The position numbers and the translations under genes are program-made. The notes under the pieces are model-generated. The model saw only the letters and a list, made by a program, of their open reading frames with translations, was not told the origin of the DNA and did not search any database. A DNA stretch of 22,113 nt from a bacterium UBP3_UBA3054 (GTDB taxonomy: Bacteria; Auribacterota; UBA3054), in NCBI GenBank assembly GCA_002366995.1, contig DFCM01000067.1:1-22113 (forward strand). The letters run 5' to 3'. Positions 8,670 through 15,919 of this stretch are shown in pieces; position 1 is the stretch's first letter; each line of letters begins with the position of its first letter.

Positions 8670-9399
8670 ATTTCTGCTGTTCTTTTCGCTTCTTTTAAGC
8701 TTGAACGCCTTCGCGTCCCCCGTGATCGATTTCCCCGTCAAGCCGGGCCTTCTTTTGGAAAGCTCCCTGGCCCACGGCGAAAGAAACGTCACCATGCTCA
8801 TAACCAACACCGGTGACGAGCCGCTCAACATTACAAAGTTCCGCCCCTCCTGCGCCTGCGTGAAGATCTCCCCCAACGCGCCCCTAACGATCGCTCCCGG
8901 CGCGACGAACTCGTTTGTCTGCAACCTGGACCTAGGCGGCGAACTTAAAAAAGGCCCGAAGAACTACACCGTCTACATCGAGAGCGACGATCCTGAAAAG
9001 TCGGTCGCGAACTGGTACGTCACCGTCCCCATCATACCCTGCGTGGAACTGGACCCGAAGCAGCTGAGCTTCATGGAATCCGACGCCCCGACCCAGACCG
9101 TCAAGGTCATACAGCATTTCAGGGAGCCCGTCTCCTCCCTTCATGTCTATTTCCTGGAAGACCTTTTCGGCGAGCCGCCGGACGAGGCCAAAAAGCCCGA
9201 GAAATTCCTCTCCTTCCGCGTGGAGGATCCTTTGGATTCCATAACCAACCGCATCACGGTCTTCAGGATCAAGGACAAGACATACTCCCGCTACGGCAAC
9301 ATCAGGATCTCCGTGGACGCCGGCTGCAAGTTCAACGTTCTCCGCATAGACACCCCGAAGTTCCCTAAGCCTCAAAACGAGGCCGAAGCCGAAAAGTGA
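8659..9399 (+). CDS. Secreted DUF1573 family protein
   Basis: This is a predicted 246-residue exported protein. Residues 1-20 are a typical signal peptide (MKTK, hydrophobic core, then AFA-SP cleavage). Residues 35-110 match the DUF1573 beta-sandwich pattern: TMLITNTGDEPLNI, then the SCACVK motif, then LTIAPGATNSF. Such domains are ASPM/SPD-2/Hydin-like immunoglobulin folds found in envelope proteins; no enzyme activity is known. The start at 8659 is chosen because AGGAGA at 8649-8654 is well placed and the signal peptide begins cleanly. An in-frame ATG at 8638 would add seven residues. The gene overlaps the glycosyltransferase by 11 bp and the next gene by 4 bp. Its pairing with a CcdA/DsbD-like protein suggests that its two SCAC cysteines may be a redox partner, which is inference. 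Confidence 0.87.
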   Translation: MKTKFLLFFSLLLSLNAFASPVIDFPVKPGLLLESSLAHGERNVTMLITNTGDEPLNITKFRPSCACVKISPNAPLTIAPGATNSFVCNLDLGGELKKGPKNYTVYIESDDPEKSVANWYVTVPIIPCVELDPKQLSFMESDAPTQTVKVIQHFREPVSSLHVYFLEDLFGEPPDEAKKPEKFLSFRVEDPLDSITNRITVFRIKDKTYSRYGNIRISVDAGCKFNVLRIDTPKFPKPQNEAEAEK

Positions 9400-10559
9400 T
9401 AAAACTACACTTCCAACTCCGAAAAGGCCTCTTTTTGGCCCTCACAGGGCTTTTCCTGGCCGTTTCCGGGCCAAGTCTGGCCTCCGAGATCAATTTGCGC
9501 TTCTTCCATTCGGACTGCCGGGAGTGCGAGGAGACCAAAGAATTCCTGGAAGCCCTGAATGGCGCCTTTGACGAGATCACGCTCCACGACCTTCCCCTGG
9601 AGCAGGAAGAGAATTATCTTCTGCTCCTAGCCTTGGAGAAAGACTTGAACTCGGTCAACGAGAAGAACGCCCCCGTCTCGCTCTTTCTCTTCACCAACGC
9701 CTTCTACGGCATCACGGCCATCACCAATTCCCTTCCGCCCAAAATAATCGCCCTGCAGGGGCAGGACGTTCCCCTTTACGAACCGGGGAGCGCCAAGGAA
9801 GGCGGCGAACTGGCCTCCGAGCGCATGAAGAGTTTCACGCTGACCAGCGTTCTGGTGAACGGCCTCCTGGACGGCATCAATCCCTGCGCCTTCGCCACGC
9901 TCATCCTTTTCATCTCCCTGCTTTCCGTCTACGGCACCTCGAAATCTGAGATCGTCGTTACAGGGCTTACTTTCACCTCCGCGGTCTTCCTGACCTACCT
10001 GGCCCTCGGATTGGGCTTCCTCAACGTCATAAAAGCCCTTACGATCTTCCCGAAGATCAAATTCTGCTTCGACATCGCCCTCATAATCTTCTGCCTAGTC
10101 TGCGCCGCGCTCTCGATAAAAGACGCGATAACCGTAAAGAGAAGCGGCACGGGCGCCAAGGAAAGCGAAGACTTAACTATGAAGCTTCCGCCCAGATTAA
10201 GGTCGATGATCACGAAGATCCTCTCTTCCTACGCCGGCAAAAAGCGCTGGCTCTTCGGCGTTTTCCTGGCGGGCTTCCTTGTTTCGCTTCTCGAATCCGT
10301 CTGCACCGGCCAGGTCTATATCCCGACCATCAATCTCATCATCAAAAACAATCCGGCACAGGTGACGGCTTGGCTGTGGCTGGTATTCTACAATTCGCTT
10401 TTCGCGCTGCCGCTGGTGATATTGACGTTCCTCGCGGCCTTCGGCCTCAGATCGCAGTTCATGCTGAAAGTCCAGCGCAAGGGCGCCTTCCCCATCCGCA
10501 TCGGCATGGCGCTGCTGTTCCTCTTCATGGCCGCGCTGTTGATAGCGCATCTCCGCTGA
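9396..10559 (+). CDS. Thioredoxin-like/DsbD-CcdA-like membrane thiol transporter
   Basis: This is a predicted envelope electron carrier of 387 residues. A signal sequence or anchor (about 10-29) is followed by a short thioredoxin-like domain with a CxxC pair (Cys41 and Cys44 in FHSDCRECEE). Then comes a six-helix membrane domain from about 150 to 386. The motif GINPCAFATL (Cys164) in the first helix and ESVCTGQVYIP (Cys303) in the fourth correspond to the membrane cysteine pair of CcdA/DsbD proteins, which pass reducing power from the cytoplasm to the periplasm. The start is GTG at 9396, overlapping the DUF1573 stop (GTGA); no ATG alternative precedes the signal sequence. The thioredoxin-like domain precedes the membrane domain, and no DsbD alpha domain is seen, so this is not a standard DsbD. 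It is the last gene of the operon and is followed by palindrome A. Confidence 0.87.
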   Translation: MIKLHFQLRKGLFLALTGLFLAVSGPSLASEINLRFFHSDCRECEETKEFLEALNGAFDEITLHDLPLEQEENYLLLLALEKDLNSVNEKNAPVSLFLFTNAFYGITAITNSLPPKIIALQGQDVPLYEPGSAKEGGELASERMKSFTLTSVLVNGLLDGINPCAFATLILFISLLSVYGTSKSEIVVTGLTFTSAVFLTYLALGLGFLNVIKALTIFPKIKFCFDIALIIFCLVCAALSIKDAITVKRSGTGAKESEDLTMKLPPRLRSMITKILSSYAGKKRWLFGVFLAGFLVSLLESVCTGQVYIPTINLIIKNNPAQVTAWLWLVFYNSLFALPLVILTFLAAFGLRSQFMLKVQRKGAFPIRIGMALLFLFMAALLIAHLR

Positions 10560-10577
10560 TTAGCTGATTTCGCCTTC

Positions 10578-10678
10578 GCGCGAAAAAGCACATATCCCCC
10601 GCTCACGGACTACGCGCTCAATTTCTCTACCCCGCCATCCTCCGTGAGTTCGCTTGGGGATATGTGCTTTTTTCGCGC
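10578..10678. repeat. Nested palindrome element A
   Basis: A ~101-bp element. The outer arms at 10578-10599 and 10656-10678 are perfectly complementary except for one extra T (core GCACATATCCCC / GGGGATATGTGC, with flanking GCGCG-A tract). An inner pair CTCACGGA (10602-10609) / TCCGTGAG (10641-10648) lies inside. The central loop (10617-10639) differs from that of the other copies. The plus-strand stem is followed by six T, and the minus-strand stem by five T. Lying 19 bp after the operon's last stop codon, it may terminate transcription from both sides. Its orientation is opposite to B, D and E and the same as F. Confidence 0.9.
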
Positions 10679-10700
10679 TGCGGCGCTCCACTCAGCGGAG

Positions 10701-10798
10701 CCCAAAAGAAGTATTTGCCCCGAAGAGAACTCACGGAGGACGCAAATCAAGGCCATGCAAGCGTAGTCCGTGAACGAAGGGGCAAATACTTTTTTGGG
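10701..10798. repeat. Nested palindrome element B
   Basis: A ~98-bp element. The outer arms at 10701-10721 and 10779-10798 pair through GTATTTGCCCC / GGGGCAAATAC and flanking A/T tracts and CCC/GGG ends, with one indel or mismatch. The inner core at 10731-10773 differs from that of element D at one of 43 bases. It forms a 13-bp hairpin with a two-base internal mismatch. The element begins 10 bp beyond the stop codon of the minus-strand gene at 10809, so it is the likely 3'-end structure of that transcript (the minus strand has a TTCTTTT tract after the stem). Confidence 0.9.
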
Positions 10799-10808
10799 CG
10801 GAGGTGGC

Positions 10809-13800
10809 TTACTTCCTGCGGAGGAAGAGAGCGATAAGCGCCAGCAGGCCCAGCGCGGAGGGTTCTGGCACCGCGCGCCAGCCGACGCGATCATAGACCG
10901 GATTCACCGGCGTAAGCATATAGCCGTCGACTTCCTGGAAGTCCGGATCCTCGGTGCCCGCCGCGTAATATACGCAGTTGGTCTCTCTCACGGCCGCCGT
11001 CGGTTCAAAGGCGCTTTCCGCAGCGCATCCGTAATAAATGGAGTCCTCGATCGCGACCTCGTTCCCCGCTTCCACCGTGAAGGGCTGATAAGCATCCGCT
11101 ATGAGAACGCTGCCAAAATAAAGTCCGGCGCTGGCGCCCCAGGGCCAGTTGCCGACGTAAACGGCCGGCTGGTTTTCCAGGAAAGAGCAGGAAATGGTCA
11201 GGTAGTCGATCGCGCAGCCGCTGACATCGTCAAGGAAAACGGGGCTGGCGCAGTTGGGCGCCAGAACGCAGACATTGCGCGCGGTAAAGTCCGTGGCGCT
11301 GTAAACTGAGAAAGGCCTGGTATACGGTTCGTCCGTGCCCTGCAGGCTGTAGATGGCGACGTTCCTCATGCTCATCCCGCTTTTGTTGCAGGCGCAAACA
11401 GCGCCCTGCATATGCCAGTTGTAGCGGTAATTCGGCAGCGGCCTTCCGCCCTGCATGATCATCATATCCTCCAGGGCCGCGCCATCCCTTTCCATTCTTA
11501 TGCCGACATATCCTTCGGGAATTATTATGACGGTCTTGTCCGGGCCGGCGCCTCTAAGCGTGACATTGTCGACCATAAAGCAGAGCGCCGTCATGCCTTC
11601 TCCCCAGATGTCGTACTGATTGTGGTATTGGGCCAGGGAATAGTCCCCCGGCGCCAGATTGACGGTCTGGCCGGAGACGACTTCTTCCAGGGCTTTGATC
11701 AGGTCGCCGCTGGGATCGTCGGCGCTGGTGCCGCTGCCAGTCGCGCCCGGGGCGATGAACCAAGATCCGGCGTGCCTCTTTTTTATGTGCATGGTGAAAA
11801 TTCCCTGGGAGTCCTCGCGGCTGTCCCAGCAAATGTAGTAGACCGTTCCGGCCTGGGCGTTCAGGTCATAGGATTCATCCTGAGCGTTGTCCAGGCTTTC
11901 CACGACCGTCCTCAGGGTCGAGAAGGAAACGTCCTTTCCATCCAAGGCGTAAACTGAGAGCACGGCGTCGAAGCCGGAGGCTTCATAAGAACCAAGGTCG
12001 TCGATCCTGTAGATCCCGTCTTCCGCTGGAACGAACCTGTACCAAACGGAAGCCTTGTGCGCTTTTTTCTCGCCGCGCTCCACCGTCGCCCCGGTGTTGT
12101 CGCCCATGGTGTCGCCCAATTCGACCGTGATGGCGTTCAAAAGGTCGTCGTTTTCCAGGCTCGCCATGGTGTGCCAGCCGATGTTGGCGTAGTAGATCTT
12201 CGTGGCGCTGAGGATGTGTCCGCCGACCTCCTTAAAGTTGGGATCGTTGACGCCTTCCTCAAGAGAAACGCATTTTTCCTCGCTCAGCGATGCTCCGCTT
12301 CCCACGTAACTTTCTTTCGACGCGGCGTAGTAGACGCAGTTGCTGGCAAAGACTTCGACGTTATCCTCGAGGAAAAACGGCCTGCCCGCCCTGTAGAAAA
12401 GGCAGTTATTATAACTGATGCCGGTCGAGGCTCCGAGCCGCTGCTTGCTTTGGTAGACCGCGCATTGTCCGCCTTCCTTTCCGCATACGGTCAGGTTTTT
12501 CAGAACGTCGTTCTGGCAGCCAAGCATGACGACGGGCGCGGTATGATTCGGGGCGGAAACGGCCAGACGGCAGACCGCGGAATCTTTAACGTTATACATC
12601 GTGAAAGGCCGGACGCCGTTTGCGGTCTGCTCGCTTATCACGGCGACATTGGTAACAAAAGCTCCCTCGGCGTCGCAAAGGCACAGAGCCCCCTGGAAAA
12701 TATCCCGGTTGCCGGCGGCGAGGTTAAAGGATGTCCCGACGGACTTGATCGTCAGGTCGGCCAGGGTGCAGTCGCTTTGCTCCAAACGGAAGCCCGTGTA
12801 GCCTTCAGGCGCCAGGATGGTGGTGCTGCCGGGGCCCGCGCCCCTAAGCCCGGTCCCCGCCGTCTTGAGGCAAAGCACCGTGTTGCCAACTCCCCAGCAA
12901 TCGTACTTGTTGTGATAGTCCGCGATGGAATAGGTGCCGGGCGCCAGAACGACTTCGAAAGGCGGCTCGACGTTGTCCAAAGCCGCCGCCAGATCTCCGG
13001 TCGGAGTCTCACGGGTTCGGCCGTCGCCGGTTCCCTCGGGCGCGACGTAGATGTTGCCGGCCCAGCCGGAGCGCAGCAGGAATTTTCCCCCGCCGCTGCC
13101 TGAACCGACGGCGATGTAGTAATACTTGCCGGCAGCCGTTATGAAACTGACAGTCTCGTCTTTGCCGGCATCGGTCAGCGGAACGACAATGGTAAGATCG
13201 GAAAAATCCGCGGAAGCGGAAGCGGAGGAATATATGGAAAGCGTCGTGTCGTTGCCGTAAAATCCAAAGCTGCCGGCGGTGGACAGTTCTATGGTCTCGC
13301 TCTTTTCGGCTTTGAAGCGGTACCATACGGTGGCGCGGCTCATTGTGTCTTCACCCGGCTCGATCTTGGCGAAAGTGTTGTCGCCCGTTACGTTCGTGTT
13401 TTTTTCGTAAACGAAAGGACGGGAGAGATGATCGTTAAGGGGGCCGTCCAGACAGTATTCCAGCTTGATATGATCGAGCGAGAGCGTCCCGCCGCCCGCG
13501 AAGAAAAAGAAGCGCAGCGTGCTGAAGATATCGGAGGCGTTCTCCTGCATGGTTTCTTTGTTTATCTCCTCCGTCACGCCGTTCACGGTAACGGACTTCA
13601 GCCAATGGTGGCCGTCCGTAAAGTTGGCGTAATAATCAAGCGTCAAATCGAACCACTCGTCGGCGGGAATATCCAGCTGAGAGTCCTGATGAGCGTCCGT
13701 GGCGCGCAGCTGGTAATGGTCGCCGACCATCCTGAACTGCACTTCCGCGCAGGTTGGGCTCCAGAAACCGAAGTTATGGAATCCTTCGGTCGCGGGCATT

Positions 13801-15509
13801 TTCATCCTGGCGCTGTACCGCCAGATGCGGTAACGGTTGGATGCTCCTCCGCCCCAGCCGGTAGAAACGGGGTTTTCAAAATCGTAATGGGCGCCCCAGA
13901 GACTGTTTGGATGGATCTCAACGTAAGTGTTGCCATCCTCTTTCACGGCCGTGATGCCGCCGTCGCTGCCGTAGCCGTCGCCCCAGCCGTACTTCCCCTT
14001 TATGCTGCCCGATTCGTACCCGGAAAAGTCTTCCTCAAGAACGGTCACGAAGGGCTCTATCGGAACGACTGTGTCTTTTCCTGCTTTGACGGCCGCGTGA
14101 CGGCATTCCTCGTCTACCAGCGGATCGAAAACATTGTCGCAGTTCGTGTACGTGACGGCCGCCCGGGAGGAATTTTCAAACTTCGCCCCCGGCATGAAGC
14201 AGTCCCTGACATTGAAGACCCACTGCTTGTCCGATCCTCCTCCCTGTTCGGAGACCGGGATCAGAGTGTTCAGAAAGACGCAGCTGTCAACGTTGACAGT
14301 AAAGGGAACGCTGCCGTACCAAGTGTTGCCGTAAAGGGCCGTCTGGTGGTCGAGAGCGTCGTCCCCTTTTTTCCCCGCGATGACATCCCTGTTGCTTTTG
14401 AAGGTGCAGAAAGAAAAGTCCATCCTGGTCTTTTTGTCCGCGTCGGCGTCCGGGTCCCAGGTGAAGGGCTTGATGAGGCAGGAGGTCAGAAGCCCGTCGG
14501 AAACGAAGGCGCAGTCAATCGCCTTCAGGCTGCCGCCGGGATTGAGCTGCAAAGATGCCGGGCGGATGAGCGCGCCGCTGTCCGGATCCTCCGTTTCTCC
14601 CTCGCTTCCCACAATTACGTAAACGTCTTCCAAAGTCACGCTGTCGGCGTCCGCCACTGTCAGAGCGCCCGTCAGACCGTAGTAGGAACCGCCCCAGTCG
14701 GTGTTGCCCTTGACGTCCTTGGGATGGCGGATGGAAACGCCCTTTAAGGTCACGCCCGTCCCGGTTAAGTATACGCCGATGTCGTCGGGTTCGTCGCAAA
14801 GTATGACCGTCTGGTCGGAACCAGCGCCTATAACGGAAATGTCGGCGGTGTTGACAAGCAGGAAATTGCCGTCCGTCCAGCGCAGATTCTGCATCGCGCC
14901 AACTTTCGAGAGCTTGTAGGTGCCGGGGGCCATGTAGACGGCGCTGCCGCTTCCCGCGCTTTCAAGAGCAATGTTCAGCGTGCAGGGGTCGTCGGCGGTC
15001 CTCCCGGAACCTTTGCCGTCGGGAGAACAGTACCAGTCGTTCAGGGGAGAATTGAGAGATTCGATCCTGAAAGCGCCGTGCGCCTCGGCGGTATAGGAGT
15101 AAACGCCGACGTAATAATCCACGTCCCCTTTGAAGGTGCCGGAATAGGTCTCGTCAATGTTGGTGTCCTGGACGACAATGTATCTCAGATCCTTTACGCT
15201 GCTTCCCGCGGCGATGACAAGGCAGGGGTCCAGTCCGCTGTTGTCGTTGTGGACGCTTATCGTCACCAACTGCTTGTAAGGCGTGCCCAGGTTGAACTTG
15301 TACCAAACGGAGTGTTCCCAGCTCTGGCCGAGATGTTCGGCCTCGCCAGCCTCCAGCGTAGCCTCCGTATTGGTGCCGAATACGTCCGTTCCGATCGTGA
15401 GGATGCCGCAATCGGCGAAGTTGTCGTTCGCCGGCGCAGCCCCCCACGCACAGACCGCCAAAGCAATTGTTATGACTAGGCAAAGAAAGCGTTGCATGTT
15501 TTTGTTCAT
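10809..15509 (-). CDS. Giant secreted PPC-like/beta-helix PEP-CTERM protein (1566 aa)
   Basis: This is a predicted exported surface protein; no enzyme activity can be assigned. In order it has: a signal peptide (1-25); a PPC-like beta-sandwich (27-152, beginning APANDNFAD); a right-handed beta-helix (157-485, with MAPGTYKLS); a jelly-roll domain (488-686, with EEDFSGYESG); a second PPC-like domain (690-815); a beta-helix (819-1113); a third PPC-like domain (1119-1243); a beta-helix (1249-1545); and a PEP-CTERM tail (1548-1566: PEP, hydrophobic span, RRK). The tail predicts cleavage by an exosortase, which is not encoded here. About 36 cysteines occur after the signal peptide. The start at 15509 has no clear Shine-Dalgarno; a second ATG lies four codons in. 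It is a tandem paralog of the gene at 15920 but lacks that gene's beta-propeller. Adhesion or carbohydrate contact is plausible from the domains only. Confidence 0.9.
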   Translation of the reverse strand: MNKNMQRFLCLVITIALAVCAWGAAPANDNFADCGILTIGTDVFGTNTEATLEAGEAEHLGQSWEHSVWYKFNLGTPYKQLVTISVHNDNSGLDPCLVIAAGSSVKDLRYIVVQDTNIDETYSGTFKGDVDYYVGVYSYTAEAHGAFRIESLNSPLNDWYCSPDGKGSGRTADDPCTLNIALESAGSGSAVYMAPGTYKLSKVGAMQNLRWTDGNFLLVNTADISVIGAGSDQTVILCDEPDDIGVYLTGTGVTLKGVSIRHPKDVKGNTDWGGSYYGLTGALTVADADSVTLEDVYVIVGSEGETEDPDSGALIRPASLQLNPGGSLKAIDCAFVSDGLLTSCLIKPFTWDPDADADKKTRMDFSFCTFKSNRDVIAGKKGDDALDHQTALYGNTWYGSVPFTVNVDSCVFLNTLIPVSEQGGGSDKQWVFNVRDCFMPGAKFENSSRAAVTYTNCDNVFDPLVDEECRHAAVKAGKDTVVPIEPFVTVLEEDFSGYESGSIKGKYGWGDGYGSDGGITAVKEDGNTYVEIHPNSLWGAHYDFENPVSTGWGGGASNRYRIWRYSARMKMPATEGFHNFGFWSPTCAEVQFRMVGDHYQLRATDAHQDSQLDIPADEWFDLTLDYYANFTDGHHWLKSVTVNGVTEEINKETMQENASDIFSTLRFFFFAGGGTLSLDHIKLEYCLDGPLNDHLSRPFVYEKNTNVTGDNTFAKIEPGEDTMSRATVWYRFKAEKSETIELSTAGSFGFYGNDTTLSIYSSASASADFSDLTIVVPLTDAGKDETVSFITAAGKYYYIAVGSGSGGGKFLLRSGWAGNIYVAPEGTGDGRTRETPTGDLAAALDNVEPPFEVVLAPGTYSIADYHNKYDCWGVGNTVLCLKTAGTGLRGAGPGSTTILAPEGYTGFRLEQSDCTLADLTIKSVGTSFNLAAGNRDIFQGALCLCDAEGAFVTNVAVISEQTANGVRPFTMYNVKDSAVCRLAVSAPNHTAPVVMLGCQNDVLKNLTVCGKEGGQCAVYQSKQRLGASTGISYNNCLFYRAGRPFFLEDNVEVFASNCVYYAASKESYVGSGASLSEEKCVSLEEGVNDPNFKEVGGHILSATKIYYANIGWHTMASLENDDLLNAITVELGDTMGDNTGATVERGEKKAHKASVWYRFVPAEDGIYRIDDLGSYEASGFDAVLSVYALDGKDVSFSTLRTVVESLDNAQDESYDLNAQAGTVYYICWDSREDSQGIFTMHIKKRHAGSWFIAPGATGSGTSADDPSGDLIKALEEVVSGQTVNLAPGDYSLAQYHNQYDIWGEGMTALCFMVDNVTLRGAGPDKTVIIIPEGYVGIRMERDGAALEDMMIMQGGRPLPNYRYNWHMQGAVCACNKSGMSMRNVAIYSLQGTDEPYTRPFSVYSATDFTARNVCVLAPNCASPVFLDDVSGCAIDYLTISCSFLENQPAVYVGNWPWGASAGLYFGSVLIADAYQPFTVEAGNEVAIEDSIYYGCAAESAFEPTAAVRETNCVYYAAGTEDPDFQEVDGYMLTPVNPVYDRVGWRAVPEPSALGLLALIALFLRRK

Positions 15510-15541
15510 CGTTTGGTAAATAGAGCGTCTTTACAGTTGCT

Positions 15542-15550
15542 ATTTTACCA
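15542..15550 (-). promoter_or_regulatory. Extended -10 promoter candidate for the 1566-aa gene
   Basis: The minus strand reads TGGTAAAAT, an extended -10 (TGnTAAAAT) matching five of six bases of TATAAT. No convincing -35 hexamer lies 16-18 bp upstream. It would give a leader of about 26 nt. The same TGnTAAAAT form occurs ahead of the paralogous gene at 21913-21921, which raises confidence. Confidence 0.5.
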
Positions 15551-15567
15551 CATTATGCTCTTCTTGT

Positions 15568-15655
15568 TTTGTCTCGGACGAAAAGTCATGTTCCCTTGGC
15601 AAACAGGCTTCGCTAAGTTTGCTTACGGGAGCATGACTCTTTCGTCCTCGACAAA
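15568..15655. repeat. Long palindrome element C (different core)
   Basis: The arms at 15568-15595 and 15627-15655 are complementary over about 28 bp with a few mismatches (TTTGTC, GGACGAAA, AGTCATG, TCCC blocks). An inner pair GCAAAC (15599-15604) / GTTTGC (15617-15622) encloses AGGCTTCGCTAA. It does not carry the TCACGGA core of elements A, B, D and F, but has the same nested build. It lies just upstream of the -10 candidate for the minus-strand gene, so on that strand it sits at about -40 to -120 from the transcription start. Confidence 0.85.
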
Positions 15656-15673
15656 GCCCACGCGTTTGCGTAA

Positions 15674-15772
15674 GTGCGCGCAATGCACATATCCCCAAGC
15701 GAACTCACGGAGGACGCAAATCAAGGCCATGCACGCGTAGTCCGTGAGCGAGGGATATGTGCTTGCGCGCAC
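15674..15772. repeat. Nested palindrome element D
   Basis: A ~99-bp element. The outer arms at 15674-15695 and 15752-15772 pair over GTGCGCGCAA, one extra T, then GCACATATCCC. The inner core at 15705-15747 is 42/43 identical to that of element B. The outer arm shares GCACATATCCC with element A but has a GC-rich end and no T tract, so it is a poor terminator candidate. It directly abuts the half element E. Confidence 0.9.
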
Positions 15773-15775
15773 ACC

Positions 15776-15820
15776 ACGCGTAGTCCGTGAACGAAGGGGC
15801 AAATACTTCTTTGGGTGGAG
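15776..15820. repeat. Solo right half of a B-type element (E)
   Basis: These 45 bp match the right half of element B and its flank (10760-10804) with about three differences: GCGTAGTCCGTGAACGAAGG, then GGGCAAATACTT, then GGGYGGAG. The matching left half is absent, and its place is taken by element D, which ends 3 bp before. It is downstream of the 1953-aa gene, in the place where B stands relative to the 1566-aa gene. Confidence 0.85.
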
Positions 15821-15851
15821 CGCAAATGACTGCGCAGCGAGCGCACGAAAT

Positions 15852-15886
15852 AAAAAAGGCTCCCTCCGAAGAGGGAGCCCTTTTTT
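15852..15886 (-). terminator. Strong hairpin terminator of the 1953-aa gene
   Basis: GGCTCCCTC (15858-15866) pairs perfectly with GAGGGAGCC (15871-15879). On the minus strand the loop is TTCG closed by C-G, the very stable UUCG tetraloop, and is followed by six T (A tract at 15852-15857). A T tract at 15881-15886 makes it usable on the plus strand too. It lies about 40 bp beyond the stop codon at 15920. A weaker GCTAG/CTAGC hairpin lies between (15887-15903). Confidence 0.93.
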
Positions 15887-15919
15887 GCTAGCTGCTAACT
15901 AGCGGTTCGGCGTGATCGC

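Noticed and set aside
10578..15820. CRISPR-like array from the repeated TCACGGA core.
   Set aside because: Copies are irregularly spaced, in both orientations and separated by genes; there are no uniform spacers and no cas genes.
10578..15820. Gene flanked by A/B and D/E as a composite transposon.
   Set aside because: No transposase is encoded between or beside the elements, and no target-site duplication could be picked out. The flanked gene is a paralog of the next gene, so duplication explains the layout better.
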